Notes under the pieces: model-generated
What the model saw: the letters and a program-made list of their open reading frames with translations, nothing else
Database searches by the model: none
What the model was told of the DNA's origin: nothing
Translations under genes and position numbers: made by a program
Part shown: piece after piece, positions 29,814-42,855 of the stretch
How positions within the stretch are numbered: the first letter of the stretch is position 1
How the letters are laid out: every line of letters begins with the position of its first letter
NCBI RefSeq assembly: GCF_050948175.1
Contig: NW_027490098.1
Span: 992,001-1,056,000 of the forward strand
DNA length: 64,000 bases
Direction of reading: 5' to 3'
From: Xylocopa sonorina
Taxonomy: Eukaryota > Arthropoda > Insecta > Hymenoptera > Apidae

Positions 29814-30857
29814 ATGAAACATAGATATGAGATGCGATATCGCGTTTTAAGAAGCATTAGAACTCTATTGCTACGATACGTAGACATCTGCAAACGCTAT
29901 TTCCTTGCAAGGAAGTGTCGCATTCACATTCATTTGTAGTGTAGACGAGGAATACATAACACTTCGCAAATCATATTATATCTTACCATGAAACATTGAA
30001 ATGAGATGCGATATCGCGTTCTAAGAATCATAAGAACTCTACTGTTACGATACGTAGACATCTGCAAACGCTATTTCCTTGCAAGGAAGTGTCGCATTTA
30101 CGTTCATTTGAATCGTAGACGAGGAATGCATAACACATCGCAATGAATATTATATCTTATCGTGACGCATAGATATGAGATGCAATATCTCGTTTTAAGA
30201 AGCATTTGAACTCTATTGCTTCGATACGTAGACATCTGCAAACGCTATTTCCTTGCAAGGAAGTGTCGCATTTACATTCATTTGAAGTGTAGACGAGGAA
30301 TACATGATACTTCGCAAATCATATTATATCTTACCATGAAACATAGAAATGAGATGCGATATCGCGTTTTAAGAAGCATCAGAAATCCATTGCTACGATA
30401 CGTAGACATCTGCAATCGCTATTTCCTTGCAAAGAAGTGTCGCATTTACCTTCATTTCAAGTGTAGACGAGGAATACATAACACTTCGCAAATCATATTA
30501 TATCTTACCATGAAACATAGAAATGAGATGCGATATCGCGTTTTAAGAAGCATTAGAACTCTATTGCTACGATACGTAGACATCTGCAATCGCTATTTCC
30601 TTGCAACGAAGTGTCGCATTTACTTTCATTTCAATCGTAGACGATGAATGCATAACACTTCGCAATGAATATTATATCCTATCTTGAAACATAGATATGA
30701 GATGCGATATCGCGTTTTAAGAATCATATGAACTCTATTGTTACGATACGTAGACATCTCCAAACGCTATTTCCTTGCAAGGAAGTGTCGCATTTACGTT
30801 CATTTGAATCGTAGACGAGGAATGCATAACACTTCGCAATGAATATTATATCTTATC
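29814..30857. repeat. 6-monomer (1,044-bp) partial copy of the 13-mer
   Basis: The stretch repeats the second part of the preceding 13-mer: monomers at 29172 and 30216 are equivalent and 1,044 bp apart. It ends where a new unit begins at 30858, which corresponds to 27552 (3,306 bp or 19 monomers away). The pattern fits unequal crossover between the related halves of the 13-mer. Confidence 0.85.
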
Positions 30858-33641
30858 ATGAAACATAGATATGAGATGCGATATCGCGTTTTAAGAAGCA
30901 TTAGAACTCTATTGCTACGATACGTAGACATCTGCAAACGCTATTTCCTTGCAAGGAAGTGTCGCATTTACATTCATTTGAAGTGCAGACGAGGAATACA
31001 TAACACTTCGCAAATCATATTATATCTTACCATGAAACATAGAAATGAGATCCGATATCGCGTTGTATGAATCATAAGAACTCTATTGCTACGATACGTA
31101 GACATCTGCAAACGCTATTTCCTTGCAGGGAAGTGTCGCATTTACATTCATTTGAAGTGTAGACGAGGAATACATGAACCTTCGCAATTCATATTATATC
31201 TTACCATGAAACGTAGAAATGAGATGCGATATCGCGTTTTAAGAATCATAAGAACTCTATTGCTACGATACGTAGACATCTGCAAACGCTATTTCCTTGC
31301 AAGGAAGTGTCGCATTTACATTCATTTGAAGTGTAGACGAGGAATACATGACACTTCGCAAATCATATTATATCTTACAATGAAACATTGAAATGAGATG
31401 CGATATCGCGTTTTAAGAATCATAAGAACTCTATTGCTACGATACGTAGACATCTGCAAATGCTATTTCCTTGCAAGGAAGTGTCGCATTTACGTTCATT
31501 TGAATCGTAGACGAGGATTGCATAACACATCGCAATGAATATTATATCTTATCATGACACATATATATGAGATGCAATATCTCGTTTTAAGAAGCATTTG
31601 AACTCTATTGCTTCGATACGTAGACATCTGCAAACGCTATTTCCTTGCAAGGAAGTGTCGCATCTACATTCATTTGAAGTGTAGACGAGGAATACATGAT
31701 ACTTCGCAAATCATATTATATCTTACCATGAAACATAGAAATGAGATGCGATATCGCGTTTTAAGAAGCATCAGAAATCCATTGCTACGGTACGTAGACA
31801 TCTGCAATCGCTATTTCCTTGCAAAGAAGTGTCGCATTTACCTTCATTTGAAGTGTAGACGAGGAATACATAACACTTCGCAAATCATATTATATCTTAC
31901 CATGAAACATAGAAATGAGATGCGATATCGCGTTTTAAGAAGCATTAGAATTCTATTGCTACGATACGTAGACATCTGCAATCGCTATTCCCTTGCAACG
32001 AAGTGTCGCATTTACTTTCATTTGAATCGTAGACGATGAATGCATAACACTTCGCAATGAATATTATATCCTATCTTGAAACATAGATATGAGATGCGAT
32101 ATCGCGTTTTAAGAATCATATGAACTCTATTGTTACGATACGTAGACATCTCCAAACGCTATTTCCTTGCAAGGAAGTGTCGCATTTACGTTCATTTGAA
32201 TCGTAGACGAGGAATGCATAAGACTTCGCAATGAATATTATATCTTATCATGAAACATAGATATGAGATGCGATATCGCGTTTTAAGAAGCATTAGAACT
32301 CTATTGCTACGATACGTAGACATCTGCAAACGCTATTTCCTTGCAAGGAAGTGTCGCATTTACATTCATTTGAAGTGCAGACGAGGAATACATAACACTT
32401 CGCAAATCATATTATATCTTACCATGAACCATAGAAATGAGATCCGATATCGCGTTGTAAGAATCATAAGAACTCTATTGCTACGATACGTAGACATCTG
32501 CAAACGCTATTTCCTTGCAGGGAAGTGTCGCATTTACATTCATTTGAAGTGTAGACGAGGAATACATGACACTTCGCAATTCATATTATATCTTACCATG
32601 AAACGTAGAAATGAGATGCGATATCGCGTTTTAAGAATCATAAGAACTCTATTGCTACGATACGTAGACATCTGCAAACGCTATTTCCTTGCAAGGAAGT
32701 GTCGCATTTACATTCATTTGAAGTGTAGACGAGGAATACATGACACTTCGCAAATCATATTATATCTTACCATGAAACATTGAAATGAGATGCGATATCG
32801 CGTTTTAAGAATCATAAGAACTCTATTGCTACGATACGTAGACATCTGCAAATGCTATTTCCTTGCAAGGAAGTGTCGCATTTACGTTCATTTGAATCGT
32901 AGACGAGGATTGCATAACACATCGCAATGAATATTATATCTTATCATGACACATATATATGAGATGCAATATCTCGTTTTAAGAAGCATTTGAACTCTAT
33001 TGCTTCGATACGTAGACATCTGCAAACGCTATTTCCTTGCAAGGAAGTGTCGCATCTACATTCATTTGAAGTGTAGACGAGGAATACATGATACTTCGCA
33101 AATCATATTATATCTTACCATGAAACATAGAAATGAGATGCGATATCGCGTTTTAAGAAGCATCAGAAATCCATTGCTACGGTACGTAGACATCTGCAAT
33201 CGCTATTTCCTTGCAAAGAAGTGTCGCATTTACCTTCATTTGAAGTGTAGACGAGGAATACATAACACTTCGCAAATCATATTATATCTTACCATGAAAC
33301 ATAGAAATGAGATGCGATATCGCGTTTTAAGAAGCATTAGAACTCTATTGCTACGATACGTAGACATCTGCAATCGCTATTTCCTTGCAACGAAGTGTCG
33401 CATTTACTTTCATTTGAATCGTAGACGATGAATGCATAACACTTCGCAATGAATATTATATCCTATCTTGAAACATAGATATGAGATGCGATATCGCGTT
33501 TTAAGAATCATATGAACTCTATTGTTACGATACGTAGACATCTCCAAACGCTATTTCCTTGCAAGGAAGTGTCGCATTTACGTTCATTTGAATCGTAGAC
33601 GAGGAATGCATAACACTTCGCAATGAATATTATATCTTATC
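30858..33641. repeat. 8-monomer higher-order repeat (1,392 bp), two copies
   Basis: Equivalent starts at 30858, 32250 and 33642 are each 1,392 bp (8 x 174) apart. Shared markers are GACGAGGATTGCATAACAC, ATCATGACACATATATATGAG and GTGTCGCATCTACATTC. The unit is assembled from monomer types also found in the 13-mer, so it looks like a deletion derivative. A further copy of this region appears at about 38.5-39.9 kb, offset by 6,264 bp (36 monomers) at its start. Confidence 0.9.
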
Positions 33642-36600
33642 ATGAAACATAGATATGAGATGCGATATCGCGTTTTAAGAAGCATTAGAACTCTATTGCT
33701 ACGATACGTAGACATCTGCAAACGCTATTTCCTTGCAAGGAAGTGTCGCATTCACATTCATTTGAAGTGTAGACGAGGAATACATGATACTTCGCAAATC
33801 ATATTATATCTTACCATGAAACATAGAAATGAGATGCGATATCGCGTTCTAAGAATCATAAGAACTCTACTGTTACGATACGTAGACATCTGCAAACGCT
33901 ATTTCCTTGCAAGGAAGTGTCGCATTTACGTTCATTTGAATCGTAGACGAGGAATGCATAACACTTCGCAATGAATATTATATCTTATCATGAAACATAG
34001 ATATGAGATGCGATATCGCGTTTTAAGAAGCATTAGAACTCTATTGCTACGATACGTAGACATCTGCAAACGCTGTTTCCTTGCAAGGAAGTGTCGCATT
34101 TACATTCATTTGAAGTGTAGACGAGGAATACATGACACTTCGCAAATCATATTATATCTTACCATGAAACATTGAAATGAGATGCGATATCGCGTTTTAA
34201 GAATCATAAGAACTCTATTGATACGATACGTAGACATCTGCAAACGCTATTTCCTTGGAAGGAAGTGCCGCATTTACGTTCATTTGAATCGTAGACGAGG
34301 AATGCATAACACTTCGCAATGAATATTATATCTTATGATGAAACATAGATATGAGATGCAATATCTCGTTTTATGAAGCATTTGAACACTATTGCTTCGA
34401 TACGTAGAGATCTGCAAACGCTATTTCCTTGCAAGGAAGTGTCGCATTTACATTCATTTGAAGTGTAGACGAGGAATACATAACACTTCGCAAATCATAT
34501 TATATCTTAGCATGAAACATAGAAATGAGATGCGATATCGCGTTTTAAGAAGCATTAGAACTCTATTGTTACGATACGTAGACATCTGCAAACGCTGTTT
34601 CCTAGCAAGGAAGTGTCGCATTTACGTTCATTTGAATCGTAGACGAGGAATGCATAACTCTTCGCAATGAATATAATATCTTATCATGAAACATAGATAT
34701 GTGATGCAATATCTCCTTTTATGAAGCATTTGAACTCTATTACTCCGATACGTAGACATCTGCAAACGCTATTTCCTTGCAAGGAAGTGTCGCATTTACA
34801 TTCATTTGAATCATAGACGAGAAATGCATAACACTTCGCTTTGAATATTGTATCTTATCATGAAACATAGATATGAGATACAATATCTCCTTTTAAGAAG
34901 CATTTGAACTCTATTGCTTCGATACGTAGATATCTGCAAACGCTATTTCCTTGCAAGGAAGTGTCGCATTTACATTCATTTGAATCGTAGACGAGGAATG
35001 CATAACACTTCGCAATGAATATTATATCATATCATGAAACATAGGTACGAGATGCAATATCTCGTTTTAAGAAGCACTTGAACTCTATTGCTCCGATATG
35101 TAGACATCTGCAAACGCTGTTTCCTTGCAAGGAAGTGTCGCATTTACATTCATTTGAATCGTAGACGAGGAATGCATAACAATTCGCAATCAATATTATA
35201 TCTTACCATGAAACATAGAAATGAGATCCGATATCGAGTTTTAAGAAGCATTAGAAATCTATTGCTACGGTACGTAGATATCTGCAAACGCTATTTCCTT
35301 GCAAGGAAGTGTCGCATTTACATTCATTTGAAGTGTAGACGAGGAATACATGACACTTCGCAAATCATATTATATCTTTCCATAAAACATAGAAATGAGA
35401 TGCGAAATCGCGTTTTATGAAGCATTAGAACTCTATCGCTACGATACCTAGACATCTCCAGACACTATTTCCTTGCAAGGAAGTGTCGCATTTACTTTCA
35501 TTTGAATCGCAGACGAGGAATGCATAACACTTCGCAATGAATATTATATCTTACCATGAAACATACAAATGAGATTCGACATCGCTTTTAAAGAAGCATT
35601 AGAACTCTATTGCTTCGATACGTAGACATCGGCAAACGCTATTTCCTTGCAAGGAAGTGTCGCATTTACATTCGTTTGAAGTGTAGACGAGGAATACATG
35701 ACACTTCGCAAATCATATTATATCTTATCATGAAACATAGATATGAGATTCGATATCGCGTTTTAAGAAGCATTAGAACTCTACTGCTACGATAGGTAGA
35801 CATCTGCAAACGCTGTTTCCTAGCAAGGAAGTGTCGCATTAACATTCATATGAAGTGTAGACGAGGAATACATATCACTTCGCAAATAGTATTATATCTT
35901 ACCATGAAACATAGATATGAGATTCGATATCGCGTTTTAAGAAGCATTAGAACTCTATCGCTACGATACGTAGACATCTGCAATCGCTATTTCCTTGCAA
36001 GAAAGTGTCGCATTTACTCTCATTTGAATCGCAGACGAGGAATGCATAACACTTCGCAATGAATATTATATCTTATCATGAAACATAGAAATGAGATGCA
36101 ATATCTCGTTTTAAGAAGCATTTCAACTCTATTGCTTCGGTACGTAGACATCTGCAAACGCTATTTCCTTGCAAGGAAGTGTCGCATTCACATTCATTTG
36201 AAGTGTAGACGAGGAATACATAACACTTCGCAAATCATATTATATCCTACCATGAAACATAGAAATGAGATGCGATATCGCGTTTTAAGAAGCATTAGAA
36301 CTCTATCGCTACGATACCTAGACATCTCCAGACACTATTTCCTAGCAAGGAAGTGTCGCATTTACATTCATTTGAAGTGTAGACGAGGAATACATAACAC
36401 TTCGCAAATCATATTATATCCTACCATAAAACATAGAAGTGAGATGCGATATCGCGTTTTAAGAATCATAAGAACCCTATTGCTACGATACGTAGACATC
36501 TGCAAGCGCTATTTCCTAGCGAGGAAGTGTCGCATTTACACTCATTTGAATCGTATACGAGGAATGCATAACACTTCGCAATGAATATTATATCTTATCA

Positions 36601-37860
36601 TGAAACATAGAAATGAGATGCAATATCTCGTTTTAAGAAGCATTTCAACTCTATTGCTTCGGTACGTAGACATCTGCAAACGCTATTTCCTTGCAAGGAA
36701 GTGTCGCATTCACATTCATTTGAAGTGTAGACGAGGAATACATAACACTTCGCAAATCATATTATATCCTACCATGAAACATTGAAATGAGACGCGATAT
36801 CTCGTTTTAAGAAGCATTTGAACTCTATTGCTACGATACCTAGACATCTGCAAACACTGTTTCCTTGCAAGGAAGTGTCGCATTTACATTCATTTGAATC
36901 GTAGACGAGGACTGCATAACACTTCGCAATGAATATTATATCTTTCCATGAAACATAGAAATGAGATGCGATATCGCGTTTTATGAAGCATTAGAACTCT
37001 ATCGCTACGATACCTAGACATCTCCAGACACTATTTCCTAGCAAGGAAGTGTCGCATTTACATTCATTTGAATCGTAGACGAGGAATGCATAACACTTTG
37101 CAATGAATATTATATCTTATCATGAATCATAGATGTGGGATGCAATATCTCGTTTTAAGAAGCATTTGAACTCTATTGCTTCGATACGTAGACATCTGCA
37201 AACGCTACTTCCTTGCAAGGAAGTGTCGCATTTACATTCATTTGAAGTGTAGACTAGGAATACATAGCACTTCGCAAATCATATTATATCTTACCATGAA
37301 ACATAGAAATGAGATTCGATATCGCTTTTAAAGAAGCATTAGAACTCTATTGCTTCGATACGTAGACATCTGCAAACGCTATTTCCTTGCAAGGAAGTGT
37401 CGCATTTACATTCATTTGAAGTGTAGACGAGGAATACATGACACTTCGCAAATCATATTATATCTAACCATGAAACATAGAAATGAGATTCGATATCGCG
37501 TTTTAAGAAGCATTTGAACTCTATTGCTACGATACCTAGACATCTGCAAACACTATTTCCTTGCAAGGAAGTGTCGCATTTACATTCATTTGAATCGTAG
37601 ACGAGGAATGCATAACACTTCGCAATGAATATTATATCTTATCATGAAACATAGATATGAGATGCAATATCTCGTTTTAAGAAGCATTTGAACTCTATTG
37701 CTACGATACCTAGACATCTGGAGACGCTATTTCCTTGCAAGGACGTGTCGCATTTACATTCATATGAAGTGTAGACGAGGAATACATAACACTTCGCAAA
37801 TCATATTATATCCTACCATAAAACATAGAAGTGAGATGCGATATCGCGTTTTAAGAATCA
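33642..37860. repeat. Satellite segment P, source or copy of two later duplications
   Basis: This run of diverged monomers has variants such as GTAGAGATCTGC (34.41 kb), CGATATGTAGACATC (35.09 kb), CGACATCGCTTTTAAAG (35.58 kb), GATGTGGGATGC (37.13 kb) and CTAGACATCTGGAGACGC (37.71 kb). The same order occurs at an offset of about 6,255-6,261 bp (40.25-42.7 kb) and again at about 8,866-8,870 bp (42.86-46.7 kb). The 8.87-kb offset equals 51 monomers less a few single-base deletions. The segment itself stays in 174-bp phase. Confidence 0.85.
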
Positions 37861-40250
37861 TAAGAACTCTATTGCTACGATACGTAGACATCTGCAAACG
37901 CTATTTCCTTGCAAGGAAGTGTCGCATTTACATTGATTTGAAGTGTTGACGAGGAATACATGACACTTCGCAAATCATATAATATCTTACCATGAAACAT
38001 AGAAATGAGATGCGATATCGCGTTTTAAGAAGCATCAGAAATCCATTGCTACGGTACGTAGACATCTGCAATCGCTATTTCCTTGCAAAGAAGTGTCGCA
38101 TTTACCTTCATTTGAAGTGTAGACGAGGAATACATAACACTTCGCAAATCATATTATATCTTACCATGAAACATAGAAATGAGATGCGATATCGCGTTTT
38201 AAGAAGCATTAGAACTCTATTGCTACGATACGTAGACATCTGCAATCGCTATTTCCTTGCAACGAAGTGTCGCATTTACTTTCATTTGAATCGTAGACGA
38301 TGAATGCATAACACTTCGCAATGAATATTATATCCTATCTTGAAACATAGATATGAGATGCGATATCGCGTTTTAAGAATCATATGAACTCTATTGTTAC
38401 GATACGTAGACATCTCCAAACGCTATTTCCTTGCAAGGAAGTGTCGCATTTACGTTCATTTGAATCGTAGACGAGGAATGCATAACACTTCGCAATGAAT
38501 ATTATATCTTATCATGAAACATAGATATGAGATGCAATATCGCGTTTTAAGAAGCATTAGAACTCTATTGCTACGATACGTAGACATCTGCAAACGCTAT
38601 TTCCTTGCAAGGAAGTGTCGCATTTACATTCATTTGAAGTGCAGACGAGGAATACATAACACTTCGCAAATCATATTATATCTTACCATGAACCATAGAA
38701 ATGAGATCCGATATCGCGTTGTAAGAATCATAAGAACTCTATTGCTACGATACGTAGACATCTGCAAACGCTATTTCCTTGCAGGGAAGTGTCGCATTTA
38801 CATTCATTTGAAGTGTAGACGAGGAATACATGACACTTCGCAATTCATATTATATCTTACCATGAAACGTAGAAATGAGATGCGATATCGCGTTTTAAGA
38901 ATCATAAGAACTCTATTGCTACGATACGTAGACATCTGCAAACGCTATTTCCTTGCAAGGAAGTGTCGCATTTACATTCATTTGAAGTGTAGACGAGGAA
39001 TACATGACACTTCGCAAATCATATTATATCTTACCATGAAACATTGAAATGAGATGCGATATCGCGTTTTAAGAATCATAAGAACTCTATTGCTACGATA
39101 CGTAGACATCTGCAAATGCTATTTCCTTGCAAGGAAGTGTCGCATTTACGTTCATTTGAATCGTAGACGAGGATTGCATAACACATCGCAATGAATATTA
39201 TATCTTATCATGACACATATATATGAGATGCAATATCTCGTTTTAAGAAGCATTTGAACTCTATTGCTTCGATACGTAGACATCTGCAAACGCTATTCCT
39301 TGCAAGGAAGTGTCGCATCTACATTCATTTGAATTGTAGACGAGGAATACATGATACTTCGCAAATCATATTATATCTTACCATGAAACATAGAAATGAG
39401 ATGCGATATCGCGTTTTAAGAAGCATCAGAAATCCATTGCTACGGTACGTAGACATCTGCAATCGCTATTTCCTTGCAAAGAAGTGTCGCATTTACCTCA
39501 TTGAAGTGTAGACGAGGAATACATAACACTTCGCAAATCATATTATATCTTACCATGAAACATAGAAATGAGATGCGATATCGCGTTTTAAGAAGCATTA
39601 GAACTCTATTGCTACGATACGTAGACATCTGCAATCGCTATTTCCTTGCAACGAAGTGTCGCATTTACTTTCATTTGAATCGTAGACGATGAATGCATAA
39701 CACTTCGCAATGAATATTATATCCTATCTTGAAACATAGATATGAGATGCGATATCGCGTTTTAAGAATCATATGAACTCTATTGTTACCATACGTAGAC
39801 ATCTCCAAACGCTATTTCCTTGCAAGGAAGTGTCGCATTTACGTTCATTTGAATCGTAGACGAGGAATGCATAACCACTTCGCAATGAATATTATATCTT
39901 ATCATGAAACATAGATATGAGATGCGATATCGCGTTTTAAGAAGCATTAGAACTCTATTGCTACGATACGTAGACATCTGCAAACGCTATTTCCTTGCAA
40001 GAAGTGTCGCATTCACATTCATTTGAAGTGTAGACGAGGAATACATGATACTTCGCAAATCATATTATATCTTACCATGAAACATAGAAATGAGATGCGA
40101 TATCGCGTTCTAAGAATCATAAGAACTCTACTGTTACGATACGTAGACATCTGCAATCGCTATTTCCTTGCAAGGAAGTGTCGCATTTACGTTCATTTGA
40201 ATCGTAGACGAGGAATGCATAACACTTCGCAATGAATATTATATCTTATC
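37861..40250. repeat. Satellite segment duplicated from the 28-34 kb region
   Basis: From about 37.86 kb the monomers switch to the 13-mer and 8-mer types. 37992 corresponds to 28248 (9,744 bp, 56 monomers) and 38514 to 32250 (6,264 bp, 36 monomers). Phase is exact until about 39.28 kb, after which single-base indels appear (CGCTATTCCTTGC at 39.29, TTTACCTCATTGAAG at 39.49, ATAACCACTTCG at 39.87 and TTGCAAGAAGTGTCGC at 40.00 kb). The precise left boundary is approximate. Confidence 0.8.
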
Positions 40251-42855
40251 ATGAAACATAGATATGAGATGCGATATCGCGTTTTAAGAAGCATTAGAAC
40301 TCTATTGCTACGATACGTAGACATCTGCAAAACGCTGTTTCCTTGCAAGGAAGTGTCGCATTTACATTCATTTGAAGTGTAGACGAGGAATACATGACAC
40401 TTCGCAAATCATATTATATCTTACCATGAAACATTGAAATGAGATGCGATATCGCGTTTTAAGATCATAGAACTCTATTGATACGATACGTAGACATCTG
40501 CAAACGCTATTTCCTTGCAAGGAAGTGCCGCATTTCGTTCATTTGAATCGTAGACGAGGAATGCATAACACTTCGCAATGAATATTATATCTTATGATGA
40601 AACATAGATATGAGATGCAATATCTCGTTTTATGAAGCATTTGAACACTATTGCTTCGATACGTAGAGATCTGCAAACGCTATTTCCTTGCAAGGAAGTG
40701 TCGCATTTACATTCATTTGAAGTGTAGACGAGGAATACATAACACTTCGCAAATCATATTATATCTTAGCATGAAACATAGAAATGAGATGCGATATCGC
40801 GTTTTAAGAAGCATTAGAACTCTATTGTTACGATACGTAGACATCTGCAAACGCTGTTTCCTAGCAAGGAAGTGTCGCATTTACGTTCATTTGAATCGTA
40901 GACGAGGAATGCATAACTCTTCGCAATGAATATAATATCTTATCATGAAACATAGATATGTGATGCAATATCTCCTTTTATGAAGCATTTGAACTCTATT
41001 ACTCCGATACGTAGACATCTGCAAACGCTATTTCCTTGCAAGGAAGTGTCGCATTTACATTCATTTGAATCATAGACGAGAAATGCATAACACTTCGCTT
41101 TGAATATTGTATCTTATCATGAAACATAGATATGAGATACAATATCTCCTTTTAAGAAGCATTTGAACTCTATTGCTTCGATACGTAGATATCTGCAAAC
41201 GCTATTTCCTGCAAGGAAGTGTCGCATTTACATTCATTTGAATCGTAGACGAGGAATGCATAACACTTCGCAATGATATTATATCATATCATGAAACATA
41301 GGTACGAGATGCAATATCTCGTTTTAAGAAGCACTTGAACTCTATTGCTCCGATATGTAGACATCTGCAAACGCTGTTTCCTTGCAAGGAAGGTGTCGCA
41401 TTTACATTCATTTGAATCGTAGACGAGGAATGCATAACAATTCGCAATCAATATTATATCTTACCATGAAACATAGAAATGAGATCCGATATCGAGTTTT
41501 AAGAAGCATTAGAAATCTATTGCTACGGTACGTAGATATCTGCAAACGCTATTTCCTTGCAAGGAAGTGTCGCATTTACATTCATTTGAAGTGTAGACGA
41601 GGAATACATGACACTTCTCAAATCATATTATATCTTTCCATAAAACATAGAAATGAGATGCGAAATCGCGTTTATGAAGCATTAGAACTCTATCGCTACG
41701 ATACCTAGACATCTCCAGACACTATTTCCTTGCAAGGAAGTGTCGCATTTACTTTCATTTGAATCGCAGACGAGGAATGCATAACACTTCGCAATGAATA
41801 TTATATCTTACCATGAAACATACAAATGAGATTCGACATCGCTTTTAAAGAAGCATTAGAACTCTATTGCTTCGATACGTAGACATCGGCAAACGCTATT
41901 TCCTTGCAAGGAAGTGTCGCATTACATTCGTTTGAAGTGTAGACGAGGAATACATGACACTTCGCAAATCATATTATATCTTATCATGAAACATAGATAT
42001 GAGATTCGATATCGCGTTTTAAGAAGCATTAGAACTCTACTGCTACGATAGGTAGACATCTGCAAACGCTGTTTCTAGCAAGGAAGTGTCGCATTAACAT
42101 TCATATGAAGTGTAGACGAGGAATACATATCACTTCGCAAATAGTATTATATCTTACCATGAAACATAGATATGAGATTCGATATCGCGTTTTAAGAAGC
42201 ATTAGAACTCTATCGCTACGATACGTAGACATCTGCAATCGCTATTTCCTTGCAAGAAAGTGTCGCATTTACTCTCATTTGAATCGCAGACGAGGAATGC
42301 ATAACACTTCGCAATGAATATTATATCTTATCATGAAACATAGAAATGAGATGCAATATCTCGTTTTAAGAAGCATTTCAACTCTATTGCTTCGGTACGT
42401 AGACATCTGCAAACTCTATTTCCTTGCAAGGAAGTGTCGCATTCCACATTCATTTGAAGTGTAGACGAGGAATACATAACACTTCGCAAATCATATTATA
42501 TCCTACCATGAAACATAGAAATGAGATGCGATATCGCGTTTTAAGAAGCATTAGAACTCTATCGCTACGATACCTAGACATCTCCAGACACTATTTCCTA
42601 GCAAGGAAGTGTCGCATTTACATTCATTTGAAGTGTAGACGAGGAATACATAACACTTCGCAAATCATATTATATCCTACCATAAAACATAGAAGTGAGA
42701 TGCGATATCGCGTTCTAAGAATCATAAGAACTCTACTGTTACGATACGTAGACATCTGCAAACGCTATTTCCTTGCAAGGAAGTGTCGCATTTACGTTCA
42801 TTTGAATCGTAGACGAGGAATGCATAACACTTCGCAATGAATATTATATCTTATC
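40251..42855. repeat. Segment P copy 2, rich in single-base indels
   Basis: This matches 33,990-36,590 in monomer order but carries many isolated 1-bp gains and losses. Examples are TGCAAAACGC (40.33), AAGATCATAGAAC (40.46), GCATTTCGTTC (40.53), TTTCCTGCAAGG (41.21), CAATGATATTAT (41.27), AAGGAAGGTGTCG (41.39), GCGTTTATGAAG (41.67), GCATTACATTCG (41.93), TGTTTCTAGC (42.07) and GCATTCCACATTC (42.44 kb). The copies at 34-36.5 kb and 44-45.5 kb lack these. It forms a tandem 15-monomer pair with the following segment. Confidence 0.8.
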
